Positions 14,993 to 21,682 of a stretch of DNA of 21,682 bases are shown one piece after another. Both the position numbers and the translations under genes were made by a program. Origin of the DNA: CAZKTS01 sp964555735. GTDB lineage: Bacteria > Actinomycetota > Acidimicrobiia > IMCC26256 > PALSA-555. The notes below the pieces were generated by a model. That model was given only the letters and a program-made list of their open reading frames with translations, did no database searches and was not told where the DNA came from. The DNA lies in NCBI GenBank assembly GCA_964555735.1, contig CAZKTS010000249.1:1-21682 (forward strand). Direction: 5' to 3'. Within the stretch, counting starts at the first letter, position 1, and each line of letters begins with the position of its first letter.

Positions 14993-15019
14993 TACAGAGC
15001 TGTAAGTACGGCGCTGTAG
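14993..15019. promoter_or_regulatory. Operator-like cluster of TACAG/CTGTA half-sites
   Basis: The plus strand has TACAG-AG-CTGTA (14993-15004), a 5-bp perfect inverted repeat with a 2-nt centre. A further CTGTA follows at 15014-15018, in the same orientation as the second arm and 14 nt from it. CTACAG (14992-14997) and CTGTAG (15014-15019) also form a 6-bp inverted repeat across the cluster. It ends about 20 nt upstream of GTG 14972, where the promoter of the small gene should be. A repressor binding site is the simplest reading. Confidence 0.5.
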
Positions 15020-15173
15020 TTCCCCGCAGCATGCCTGAGTCGGTCCGGTAGCGAAACCCCGAACGTGTGTTTGATCGAGTGTGAATCGATCGGTGCGCCG
15101 CTGCAGACTCGCGCTTGCCGCTGTGTGCCGAGGATTTGGTCGACTCTGTCGATCAGCTACCCACGTGCAACAG

Positions 15174-15470
15174 CTACTCCCAGGCGTCGTTGGCGTCGGC
15201 CTTCGCTGCGTGGAGTGCGATGAGGGATGGGAACCCCACGGCCAGTGTCTGCAGCGCCCACTTGGGCGCGCTCTGGTCGAAGCCGGCGCGCTTGGCCGCG
15301 TTGTAGGCGTACGCGGCCTCGACGACGTGGGTCGTCGCCGCGAGCACGAAGCCGAGCCTCACGAGCTTCGACTTCGATCGTGACGCGACGAAGCCCGACA
15401 TGATCATCCCGCCGAGGTTCGACACCCACCAGTGCGGGGCGACGAGCTCGAAGTGGTCGGCCTCGGCCAT
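15174..15470 (-). CDS. DUF4499 (TMEM254-like) small membrane protein
   Basis: The 98-aa protein has the features of DUF4499: HWWVSNLGG near the N-terminus, a first membrane helix (about 23-32 and on), the HVVEAAYAYNAAKRAG segment (about 49-64) and a terminal hydrophobic stretch after the WALQT motif (LAVGFPSLIALHAA). Two to three short membrane helices are likely. The function of the family is unknown. The ATG is 2 nt after the stop of the DUF35 gene, so it is the last gene of the thiolase-DUF35 operon. Its C-terminus (KADANDAWE) ends exactly where the low-GC island begins, so the 3' end is probably intact or barely altered. Confidence 0.5.
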   Translation of the reverse strand: MAEADHFELVAPHWWVSNLGGMIMSGFVASRSKSKLVRLGFVLAATTHVVEAAYAYNAAKRAGFDQSAPKWALQTLAVGFPSLIALHAAKADANDAWE

Positions 15471-15472
15471 GG

Positions 15473-15907
15473 TCAGCCTCCTGCGGGGGTGAAGAGCGGT
15501 GCCGGCACGCTGCCGTCGACGCCGGCGAACTCGATCGGGCGGAACGTCACCACGACGGGCATCTCGAAGTCGAGGTCCTCCGGGGCACAGTCCACCATGC
15601 GCGTCGGGATCCGCACCGCCGGGTCCTCCTCGAGCGCCACGAGGGCGGGCACGAACGGCACCAGGTCGGCGTACTGCGGCAGGAACGGGTGCGTGACGAC
15701 CACCCAGGAGAAGAGGGTGCCGCGCCCGCTCATCGTCTCCCACGTCATCTCGCCGTGGTTGCAGTAGTCGCACGTCTCGTGCGGGTACCAGCAGAGCCGT
15801 CCGCAGGAGTCGCAGCGGGGGATGCGCAGCTCGCCGCGCGCCGCGCCGGCCCAGAACTCGGCCGTCGGCGCCCAGGTCACGTCGGGCAGCGGGAACTCGG
15901 CGCGCAC
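15473..15907 (-). CDS. DUF35 OB-fold protein with N-terminal zinc ribbon (ChsH2/Ltp partner-like)
   Basis: The 144-aa protein begins with a helix (TAEFWAGAARGELRIPR), then a rubredoxin-like zinc ribbon with Cys32, Cys35, Cys46 and Cys49 (CDSCGRLCWYPHETCDYC), then an OB-fold domain with RGTLFSWVVVTHPFLP (about 62-77) and VRIPTRMVDC. This is the standard DUF35 layout. DUF35 proteins associate with thiolase- or lipid-transfer-type proteins and hydratases, as in ChsH1-ChsH2 and Ltp2 of steroid side-chain degradation. The GTG at 15907 follows the thiolase stop with one base between (TGACGTG), so translation is coupled. Expected to form a complex with the upstream protein; this pairing is well established for the families, but not shown here. 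Confidence 0.5.
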   Translation of the reverse strand: MRAEFPLPDVTWAPTAEFWAGAARGELRIPRCDSCGRLCWYPHETCDYCNHGEMTWETMSGRGTLFSWVVVTHPFLPQYADLVPFVPALVALEEDPAVRIPTRMVDCAPEDLDFEMPVVVTFRPIEFAGVDGSVPAPLFTPAGG

Positions 15908-15908
15908 G

Positions 15909-17129
15909 TCAGCCCGCCTTCCGCAGGATGAGCGTCGACGCCTCGGGGCCGGTGTACCCGCCGTAGATGCCCACCTCGGCGTCGGGCACCTGCGCCGCGG
16001 CCTCGCCCCGCAGCTGGCGCACCACCTCCACCACGTGCGCGATGCCGAGCACGTACGCGTGCGACAGCAGGCCGCCGTGCGTGTTGGTGGGGATGCCGCC
16101 GCCGTCGAAGTCGAGGTTGCCGTCGGCCACGAGCTCGCCACCGCCGCCCTTCTCGCAGAACCCGCTGTCCTCGAGCTGCATGATCGTGTGGATCGTGAAC
16201 GGGTCGTAGCAGGTGTACACGTCGACGTCCGCGGGCGTGAGGCCCGCCATCTCGAACGCCACCGGCGCGGCGAACACCTGCGGCGTCGACGTGAACGCCG
16301 CCTGCTCCGCCCAGTGCGGCCCGGTCACCGAGTGCCCGGTGCCGACGCCCGCCACCTCGACCACCGGCTTCGCCAGGTCGCGGGCGCGCTCGGGCGTCGT
16401 CATCAGGTACGCGCCGCCGCCGTCGGAGATGAGGCAGCAGTCCTCTTTCCTGAACGGCTCGACGATCGGCGGCGACGCCAGGTACTGCTTCATCGACAGC
16501 GGCTTGTCGTGCATCACCGCGCCGGGCGTGAGGTTGGCGTGGCGCCGGCACGTCACCGCCACCGATCCGAGCTGCTCCTGCGTGGTGCCGAACTCGTGCA
16601 TGTGCCGCCGGGCGACGGTCGCGAAGTACACGGGCTGGGGGAACCAGCCGAACGGCAGCTCGAGGTTCTGCTTGAAGCCGTCCTCGGCGTGTGACTGCCC
16701 GGGGCCGCCCACCATCGAGCCGCGCTGCGTCGCCCACGCCACGCCGAACGTGTTGAGGATCATCGACGCCTTGCCGGCGCGCAGCGCCTGCGCCGCCTCG
16801 TAGGGCGCGCTGGCGGCCCAGCGCATGCCGCCGCCCTTCTGCGAGACCCAGATGTCGTGGTCGGTGCCGAAGTGCTCGTGGAACGCGGCGTCGTCGAAGT
16901 ACTCGCCGGACGGGAGGTACATCAGGCCGTCGACGTCCTTGGGCTCGACACCCGCGTCCGCGAGCGCGCGCTCGACGGCCTGCCCGATGATCTCCTTGGT
17001 GGTGCGCCCCGACGCCTTGGAGTGGTCCGACTCGCCGACGCCCGCGATCGCGACCGCGCCGCTCACGTCGTCGTACTCCGACGCCCAGCCCCAGTCGCCA
17101 GGCTTCACCTTGCCGTGGTGGTTCGCCAC
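15909..17129 (-). CDS. SCP-x/lipid-transfer-type thiolase homologue lacking nucleophilic Cys
   Basis: The 406-aa protein belongs to the non-classical thiolase/lipid-transfer family. It shows VAIAGVGESDHSK (26-38), EDCCLISDGGGA (229-240), a YTCYDPFTIHTIMQLED segment (305-321), TNTHGGLLSHAY (348-359) with His351, and GGYTGPEASTLIL (390-402). The site where thiolases have the acylated Cys (ACASG) reads WAASAP, with Ala at residue 106, so normal thiolysis is unlikely. Ltp2-type retro-aldolases, which cleave steroid side-chain CoA thioesters, share this lack and also pair with a DUF35 protein, as here. The start is GTG 17129 (no ATG in frame near). Promoter not clear; TATGGC about 11 nt upstream is a poor -10. 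Likely a CoA-thioester aldolase or scaffold. Confidence 0.5.
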   Translation of the reverse strand: MANHHGKVKPGDWGWASEYDDVSGAVAIAGVGESDHSKASGRTTKEIIGQAVERALADAGVEPKDVDGLMYLPSGEYFDDAAFHEHFGTDHDIWVSQKGGGMRWAASAPYEAAQALRAGKASMILNTFGVAWATQRGSMVGGPGQSHAEDGFKQNLELPFGWFPQPVYFATVARRHMHEFGTTQEQLGSVAVTCRRHANLTPGAVMHDKPLSMKQYLASPPIVEPFRKEDCCLISDGGGAYLMTTPERARDLAKPVVEVAGVGTGHSVTGPHWAEQAAFTSTPQVFAAPVAFEMAGLTPADVDVYTCYDPFTIHTIMQLEDSGFCEKGGGGELVADGNLDFDGGGIPTNTHGGLLSHAYVLGIAHVVEVVRQLRGEAAAQVPDAEVGIYGGYTGPEASTLILRKAG

Positions 17130-17191
17130 GGGCCGGATCGTGCCATAGATGGCTGAAGGACCCGAGACGCAGGCTGGCGCAGCGTCGAAGG

Positions 17192-17779
17192 GTGACGAAT
17201 GATCTCCGGGTGACGCGGGCGCAACGGGGGGTCTTCAAGCACCTCAAGACGTCGTTCCCCGGCCATGAACTTCACCGCCACAGGTTCTCGGACGGGACCA
17301 TCGGGCAGCGTGTCCCGGACTTCGCGGTCGCCGTGGTCGCACCTGGGCCGAAGCTCAGCCTCTGGGCATTCGTGTCGCTTGGCTGCTGGGACGCTGTGCA
17401 CGAAGGCGAACACGGCTTGGAGTTCGTACTCCTGGCATCCGAGTTCGACATCCATCACATGACGACGATCGAAAGGACCGCGTACTACCACGCGGGTCCG
17501 GCCAGCCAACGCTTGGATGACGGCCACACCGTGCCGATCGGTGAGAGCTGGATCGAAGGGTCGTCCTGCGACCACATGCTCGTGTCGTCGCCGTACCCCT
17601 TGGGGCTCGAGTTCGAGTACTGCAGGTGGCGGGGAGGGCACGCGCGGCTGCTGTGGCTCATGCCGATCACCAAGGCCGAGCGAGACTTCAAAGTCTCGGC
17701 GGGGCGTGAGGCTCTGGAACGGCGATTCGAGGAGCTACCGGTCGCCTACTGGGACCCAGGCCGCGAGTCGGTCGTGTAG
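17192..17779 (+). CDS. Suppressor of fused (SUFU) domain protein
   Basis: The 195-aa protein resembles the bacterial SUFU domain. It has LWAFVSLGCWDA (about 57-68), GLEFVLLASEFD (75-86), then GHTVPIGESWIEGSSCDHMLVSSPYPLG, and a C-terminal LLWLMPITKAERDF (about 153-166) followed by a helix GREALERRFEE. There is no signal peptide or membrane helix. In bacteria many SUFU proteins are thought to be immunity proteins in polymorphic toxin systems, but no toxin gene is nearby. GTG 17192 is chosen for distance to the first helix; GTG 17210 is an alternative. It is divergent from the thiolase operon (62-nt gap) and convergent with the methyltransferase gene (8-nt gap). Function is uncertain. Confidence 0.5.
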   Translation: MTNDLRVTRAQRGVFKHLKTSFPGHELHRHRFSDGTIGQRVPDFAVAVVAPGPKLSLWAFVSLGCWDAVHEGEHGLEFVLLASEFDIHHMTTIERTAYYHAGPASQRLDDGHTVPIGESWIEGSSCDHMLVSSPYPLGLEFEYCRWRGGHARLLWLMPITKAERDFKVSAGREALERRFEELPVAYWDPGRESVV

Positions 17780-17787
17780 AGGCTTGT

Positions 17788-18510
17788 CTACGTCTTCTTC
17801 TCCCACACCGAGACGTGCGACCCGCTCTCGCCGGTGAAGGGTGCGCGGTCCCAGCCAGCCCAGCGGTCACGCAGCGACATGCCGGCGAGCCGTGCCATCA
17901 GGTCGAGCTCGGACGGCCAGACGTAGCGGAACGGCGTCCGGGTCTCCGACCCACCAGCGGAGAAGTGGTGCGACGTGGCCTGCTGCGCGACGAGATCGGT
18001 GTAGCGGTCGAAGCCGACGTAGCCGGGAGCGTGTGCGAACACGCGAGCGTCCTGGCCGGGTGGCAGAAGGCGCAGGTCCGGGACGCCGACCTCGACCACG
18101 AAGCAGCCGCCGGGCTCGAGGTGGGCAGCGGCGTTCGCGAAGCACTCCACCTGTTGGTCCTGGGTGGTGAGGTTCCCGATCGTGCTGTAGACGAGGTAGA
18201 CGAGACGGAAGGTGCCGTCGACGCGGGTCGTCGCCATGTCGCCGATCGTCACGTCGACGTGTCGCTCGGGATCCTTGGCGCGGAGCTGGTCGACCATGGG
18301 CGGCGAGAGCTCGATGCCGGACACCGGCACGCCGCGGTCCGCGAGAGGCAGGCCGATCCGCCCGGTGCCGATCGCGAACTCGAGGGCAGCGCCGTCGCCG
18401 GCGAGCTCGGCCAGCACGTCGACCGTCAGCCTGATCGACGCTTGCGCGAACTCCGAACTGAAGCCCTCGTCGTAGCTCGCCGCGATGTCGGCGAAGTGGT
18501 CCTCGGTCAC
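17788..18510 (-). CDS. SAM-dependent methyltransferase (class I, Methyltransf_25-like)
   Basis: The 240-aa protein has a clear class I methyltransferase core. Motif I is ALEFAIGTGRIGLPLADRG (42-60), with the second-strand acidic residue in GIELSPPMVDQLR (65-77), a GDM turn (about 90-92), motif IV FRLVYLVYSTIGNL (about 100-113), and LEPGGCFVVEVG (about 131-142). Residues 10-30 form the usual N-terminal helix (YDEGF..EFAQASIRLTVDVL). The C-terminal part is a beta-rich lid. The GTG start at 18510 begins MTEDHFADIAASYDEG, a typical beginning for this type. Substrate unknown; a small molecule is likely. It stands alone between two genes on different operons. Confidence 0.5.
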   Translation of the reverse strand: MTEDHFADIAASYDEGFSSEFAQASIRLTVDVLAELAGDGAALEFAIGTGRIGLPLADRGVPVSGIELSPPMVDQLRAKDPERHVDVTIGDMATTRVDGTFRLVYLVYSTIGNLTTQDQQVECFANAAAHLEPGGCFVVEVGVPDLRLLPPGQDARVFAHAPGYVGFDRYTDLVAQQATSHHFSAGGSETRTPFRYVWPSELDLMARLAGMSLRDRWAGWDRAPFTGESGSHVSVWEKKT

Positions 18511-18568
18511 GCGAGGAAGATTGCACCGGCGCGGTTCGCGGTGCCAGCGAGTATCTGCACCCTAGGGG

Positions 18569-19084
18569 TCACTCCTCGCTCTGTTCGTCGATCATCCGAA
18601 GTGCCGTGAGGACATCGTTCGCGGCGTAGAACAACCGCGAGGCATCCGCTGTGCCGCCGACCAACTCGCGCTCGTCCGCGTCCAGTGTGAAGCCACCAGC
18701 GAAGGTCAACACCTGGAATCGCACTCGCCCTGACGTCGGCAAGGGGAAGGCCGCGGTGGGCTCGAACAGATCGAACAGCTCTTCGGCCCGTGCGATGACG
18801 TCCTTGCTGAGCTGTGCGATGTGCGCGTGTGAGCCGGCGCCGATCATGCCGCCACCCGTGGAGGTGTACAGACTCGTCGTCCCATCCGCGAGCGAGACGA
18901 GCGTCGCGGTCCCGTTGGGGTGAGCGGTCTCCATGAGCACGCCGTAGATCCGTTCGTGGCCCGCGCTGTCGAGCCCCATGGCGCTGGGCTCGGTGTGCAG
19001 GACGAGGTCTCTCAGTCCTACGTACGGCGAGTGCGATTCCACACTCTCTTGCGTCGGACCCTTGCGCTTCTTGAAGATCGCCAT
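18569..19084 (-). CDS. Hypothetical protein (171 aa), conserved-looking
   Basis: I do not recognise a named family. The N-terminus is basic (MAIFKKRKG), followed by a core with YVGLRDLVL (21-29), SLADGTTSLYTSTGGGMIGAG (64-84), a helix HIAQLSKDVIARAEELFDLF, PTSGRVRFQVLTFAGGF (about 116-132) and a final acidic helix (LTALRMIDEQSEE). No Cys or membrane segment is present. The start has a strong Shine-Dalgarno (GGGAGGG at 19095-19089, about 5 nt before ATG). It follows the CaiB-type gene by 45 nt on the same strand and could be co-transcribed with it. The GTTSLYTSTGGGxIG loop looks like a conserved feature and may bind a ligand; this is inference. No enzymatic role can be assigned. Confidence 0.5.
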   Translation of the reverse strand: MAIFKKRKGPTQESVESHSPYVGLRDLVLHTEPSAMGLDSAGHERIYGVLMETAHPNGTATLVSLADGTTSLYTSTGGGMIGAGSHAHIAQLSKDVIARAEELFDLFEPTAAFPLPTSGRVRFQVLTFAGGFTLDADERELVGGTADASRLFYAANDVLTALRMIDEQSEE

Positions 19085-19129
19085 GGCGCCCTCCCGCCTT
19101 GAGCGAGTCCTAGCTGCAAGACCGAGTGG

Positions 19130-21523
19130 TCAGGCCCCTGCTGGGCGGTCGCCGATCTGGCCGCGCTCGCGCAGGTCGGCCAGCTCGGCCTCGCTGACGC
19201 CGATCTCGCCGAGGATCTCGTCGTTGTGCTCGCCGATGCTTGGTGAGTACGAGCGCATCCACGGCGCCGGCTCTCCGGCCTTGCCGTGCGCGGCGTCGCG
19301 GTCGCGGAAGCGGAAGGGGAGCATCGGTGTCGGGTGCTCGCCCGTGACCGGGTGGTGCTCCACCTCGAAGTAGCCGCGGTGGCGCAGCTGTGGGTTGAAC
19401 CACACATCACGCGCGTCGACGGCCTTCGACGCCGGCACCCCCACGGCCATCAGGCGCTCGGCGAGCTCCTGCGCGTCCTGGTCCTTGCACCACAGTCCGA
19501 GCTCGGTGTCGATGGCGTCGTGGCCGGCGCGGCGGCCGTCGAGCGTGGCGTAGTCGGGGTCGGTCGCCCAGTCCGGTGAGCCCATCACCTCGACGAGGCG
19601 CTGCCACTGGTCGTCGTCGGCGATCGCGATGCCGATCCACTCTTCGTGGCCCTCGCACGCATTCTCGTTCTGCGGCGCGGCGTCGGGGCCGCGGTTGCCG
19701 TTCCGGCCGAGGAGCTCGCCGGTCGCCGAGTACTCGACCACTTGCTCGGCCGCGCAGTTGAGCGCGGCCTCGATCATCGTCATCTCCACGAGGTGGCCGT
19801 CGCCGGTCGCGGCGCGGTCGCGTAGCGCGAGCACCGCGGCGAACACCGCGTGCATGGCGGCGAGGGGGTCGCACGCTCCGCGGGGGAGCAGCGGCGGGCC
19901 GTCGGGCCACCCCGTGATCCACGCCATGCCGGTGATCGCCTCCATGGTCTGGGCGAACCCGGTGCGCTCGCGCCACGGGCCGTCGAGCCCGTACGCCGGC
20001 ATGCGCACCATCACCAGCTCGGGGTTGATCTCGTGCACCCGCTCCCAGCCGAAGCCGAACTGCTCCATCACGCGGGGGCTGAAGTTCTCGACGAGGAGGT
20101 CGGCGGTCTCGATGAGTCGGGCGAAAAGGGCCTGGCCCTCCTCGCCGCCGAGGTCGAGGGTGACGGCGCGCTTGGTGGTGTTGTTGCCGTGGAAGAGCGG
20201 GCCGTACTCCCACCACTCGGGCTCCGTGGGCGGTTTCACGCTCGTGTACCGCATGAAGTCGGGGCGGGTCACCGACTCCACCTTGATCACGTCGGCGCCG
20301 AGGCAGGCGAGCATGTGCGTGGCCGCCGGGCCCGCCCACCATGCCGTGCAGTCGAGCACGCGCAGGCCGTCGAGCGGCAGGCGATCGCTTGGCGGAGAGT
20401 CCTGGGGGCCATCCGTGCCCCCTGGGCTCTCCACCAAGATGGGTGGGCGGTCGCGCGGGACCCAGTCGACGGTGCCATCGTGCTCGCCAGCCGCGGGGGC
20501 GGGCTCGAACGGGCGGGGCTCGAGGCCGGAGATCTTGTACGGCACGCGCGGCTGCACGAACCGGCCGCTCGGGCTCGGCACGAAGACGCCGCGCGCCTTG
20601 AAGTGGTCGAACTCGGTGACGGTCGCGCCGTTGCCCACCGGGCCGTTGGGGATGCGCAGCAGCGTCGCCTCCTCCAGCGCGTCCTCGGTGGTGCGCGTCG
20701 TCGTCCAGGCGCGGATGAGCTCGAGCGCCTCGTCGCGGCGCTTGAACCGGCCGATGGCCGTCGCCAGGTCGTCGTCGTCCATGTAGTCGGGACGGCCGAG
20801 CAGCACGAGGAAGTCCTGCCACTGCTGGCGCGAGTTGGTGGTGAACGCGGCGTAGCCGTCGAGCGTCGGCTCGATCGACGGGATCTCGAAGCTGCGCGTC
20901 GGCTTGCGGAGCTCCGGCCACCCGAGGAACTCGGCGAACAGCGACGTGTACGTGTTCATCGTGAGCGACATCGTGTCGAGCCACGCGAGGTCGACGTGCT
21001 CGCCGCGGCCGGTGCGGGTGGCGTCGGTGGCCATGATCGCCGCGGTGACGGCCGCGTACGTGCCCGACATCCACTCGCCGATGCGCCCGCCGGCGGCCAC
21101 GGGCGGGCGCTCGGGCTCGCCCCGGTTGCCGGTCGAGCCGCACCAGCCCTGGATCGTGAACTCGGTGCCGGCGTAGCCCGCCCACGGGCCGTCCTGGCCG
21201 TAGGGCGTGATCGAGACGACGACGAGCGCGGGGTTGGCGGCGCGCAGGCCGTCGACGTCGGCCTCGCCGGGTTGGCCGCTCTCGATCACGACGTCGGCTG
21301 CCGCGCACAGGTCGCGGATCGCCGGGTCGGCGAGGGTGCCGGTGATCGAGCGCTTGGAGGTGGTGAGGAACTCGAAGAGCGCACCCGAACGGTTGGTGCG
21401 CAGCGGGTCACCGCCGGGGGGCTCGACCGCCACGACGTCGGCGCCGGCGTCGGCCAGCAGCTTCGAGCAGTACTTGCCGGCGATGCCGGTGGTGCAGTCG
21501 ACGACCCGGACGCCCTGGAGCAC
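19130..21523 (-). CDS. Tandem two-domain CaiB/BaiF (class III) CoA transferase
   Basis: The 797-aa protein is a fusion of two class III CoA transferase domains. Domain 1 is residues 1 to about 340, with VRVVDCTTGIAGKYCSKLLADAGADV at the start and the catalytic-type VDLAWLD with Asp178. A linker of about 45 residues follows. Domain 2 is about 385-797, with LRVLDCTAWWAGPAATHML, KRAVTLDL, LLVENFSPRVM and the equivalent VEMTMIEAAL with Glu580 in place of the usual Asp. Class III enzymes move CoA between acids via a mixed anhydride; usual monomers are about 400 aa and intertwined, so this fusion forms a built-in pair. GTG 21523 is chosen because a TAGGCT -10 box lies 8 nt upstream, and the first domain begins with MLQGVRVVDC; the longer in-frame start would overlap the divergent gene. 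It likely activates a pathway acid, or racemises an acyl-CoA. Confidence 0.5.
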   Translation of the reverse strand: MLQGVRVVDCTTGIAGKYCSKLLADAGADVVAVEPPGGDPLRTNRSGALFEFLTTSKRSITGTLADPAIRDLCAAADVVIESGQPGEADVDGLRAANPALVVVSITPYGQDGPWAGYAGTEFTIQGWCGSTGNRGEPERPPVAAGGRIGEWMSGTYAAVTAAIMATDATRTGRGEHVDLAWLDTMSLTMNTYTSLFAEFLGWPELRKPTRSFEIPSIEPTLDGYAAFTTNSRQQWQDFLVLLGRPDYMDDDDLATAIGRFKRRDEALELIRAWTTTRTTEDALEEATLLRIPNGPVGNGATVTEFDHFKARGVFVPSPSGRFVQPRVPYKISGLEPRPFEPAPAAGEHDGTVDWVPRDRPPILVESPGGTDGPQDSPPSDRLPLDGLRVLDCTAWWAGPAATHMLACLGADVIKVESVTRPDFMRYTSVKPPTEPEWWEYGPLFHGNNTTKRAVTLDLGGEEGQALFARLIETADLLVENFSPRVMEQFGFGWERVHEINPELVMVRMPAYGLDGPWRERTGFAQTMEAITGMAWITGWPDGPPLLPRGACDPLAAMHAVFAAVLALRDRAATGDGHLVEMTMIEAALNCAAEQVVEYSATGELLGRNGNRGPDAAPQNENACEGHEEWIGIAIADDDQWQRLVEVMGSPDWATDPDYATLDGRRAGHDAIDTELGLWCKDQDAQELAERLMAVGVPASKAVDARDVWFNPQLRHRGYFEVEHHPVTGEHPTPMLPFRFRDRDAAHGKAGEPAPWMRSYSPSIGEHNDEILGEIGVSEAELADLRERGQIGDRPAGA

Positions 21524-21531
21524 GGCGCGGG

Positions 21532-21537
21532 AGCCTA
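21532..21537 (-). promoter_or_regulatory. -10 box TAGGCT of the CoA transferase promoter
   Basis: The minus strand reads TAGGCT (TANNNT) 8 nt before GTG 21523, without a Shine-Dalgarno, so the transcript is probably leaderless. It lies where the -35 region of the divergent gene would be. Confidence 0.5.
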
Positions 21538-21551
21538 GAGCCTCCCGCTCG

Positions 21552-21557
21552 TATGCT
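21552..21557 (+). promoter_or_regulatory. -10 box TATGCT of the Gfo/Idh/MocA gene
   Basis: TATGCT fits TANNNT and ends 6 nt before ATG 21564. No Shine-Dalgarno is present, supporting a leaderless start. Only 40 nt separate the two divergent start codons. Confidence 0.5.
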
Positions 21558-21563
21558 CCCCGG

Positions 21564-21682
21564 ATGCCTGAACCCCTGCGGATCGGCGTCCTCGGCGCCG
21601 CCAAGATCACCCCGACGGCGGTGCTGAAGCCCGCGAAGGCGGTCGACGGCGTGGCCGTGACGGCCGTCGCCGCCCGCGACCG
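21564..21682 (+). CDS. Gfo/Idh/MocA family oxidoreductase, N-terminal part (cut by right edge)
   Basis: The 39 codons present read MPEPLRIGVLGAAKITPTAV and on, with the Rossmann start IGVLGAAKI (GxxGxAxI type) and a second strand VTAVAARD ending in Arg-Asp, typical of NAD(P)-dependent Gfo/Idh/MocA dehydrogenases. The rest lies outside the window. The ATG is supported by the TATGCT box 6 nt upstream. It is divergent from the CoA transferase. Substrate unknown. Confidence 0.5.
   Translation, partial: MPEPLRIGVLGAAKITPTAVLKPAKAVDGVAVTAVAARD

Larger units (their letters stand above)
8980..15170. other. Putative accessory/genomic island (compositional)
   Basis: Across this stretch the sequence is visibly less GC-rich than both flanks and uses codons rare elsewhere in the window (TTG, CTA, TCT, AGA, GAA). 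It sits between a plus-strand operon ending at 9153 and a minus-strand operon ending at 15174, a neutral convergent site. Genes inside are a UvrD-like helicase, a methyltransferase, an unknown protein, a PD-(D/E)XK protein and a small protein. No integrase, transposase, tRNA or flanking direct repeat was recognised, so the boundaries are approximate and the mode of entry is unknown. Confidence 0.5.

Noticed and set aside
14993..15019. LexA/SOS box reading of the CTGTA repeats
   Set aside because: The arms are in the opposite order (ACAG...CTGT) from CTGT-N8-ACAG, and the spacing does not fit known LexA sites.
8980..15170. Integrase, transposase, tRNA target or flanking repeats marking a mobile element
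   Set aside because: I looked at both junctions and found no recombinase gene, tRNA or matching direct repeat; the island call rests on composition and gene content only.
1..21682. CRISPR array or tandem repeat region
   Set aside because: No regularly spaced repeats were seen in the intergenic stretches, all of which are shorter than about 210 nt.

Overview
The window is very GC-rich bacterial DNA with densely packed genes, many GTG starts, 4-8 nt stop/start overlaps and several start codons 6-9 nt downstream of a TANNNT -10 box (leaderless style). With the gene content (acyl-CoA synthetases, SDRs, CaiB-type CoA transferase, SCP-x-type thiolase homologue with a DUF35 partner, a KstR-like operator) this suggests an actinobacterium, possibly an uncultured acidimicrobial lineage. 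The taxonomy is inference; there is no rRNA or marker gene.

Left metabolic block (1-9153). On the minus strand an SMP-30/gluconolactonase-like gene overlaps the start of a partial acyl-CoA synthetase that runs off the left edge. Divergent from it, 28 bp away, is a second acyl-CoA synthetase followed after 7 nt by a large FtsX-type permease with no ATPase beside it. A second plus-strand unit holds an SDR (MFE-2-like), an MFS exporter, a classical SDR and a metal-dependent amidohydrolase. Its promoter has a TANNNT -10 preceded by a perfect match to the KstR consensus TNNAACNNGTTNNA.

Accessory island (about 8980-15170). Composition and codon use change here: lower GC, rarer codons. It carries an SF1 UvrD-like helicase (+), a class I methyltransferase-like protein (-), a divergent unknown 242-aa protein (+), a 559-aa protein with a C-terminal PD-(D/E)XK nuclease domain (-) and a small 85-aa protein (-) behind an operator-like repeat cluster. 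No integrase, transposase, tRNA or CRISPR was seen. Helicase plus nuclease plus small regulated gene is the best candidate for an undescribed defence or DNA-processing module, but this is inferred from domains and context only.

Right block (15174-21682). On the minus strand a thiolase homologue lacking the usual nucleophilic Cys, a DUF35 Zn-ribbon/OB protein and a DUF4499 membrane protein form a tight operon. Then come a SUFU-domain protein (+), a SAM methyltransferase (-), a conserved-looking unknown 171-aa protein (-) and a 797-aa tandem CaiB/BaiF CoA transferase (-). The last is divergent from the start of a Gfo/Idh/MocA oxidoreductase cut by the right edge. Overall the flanks look like degradation of CoA-linked lipid, steroid or cyclic substrates, with the island inserted between two convergent metabolic operons.

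[Form note: the original answer gave no feature confidences; every 0.5 is a placeholder required by the schema, not an estimate.]
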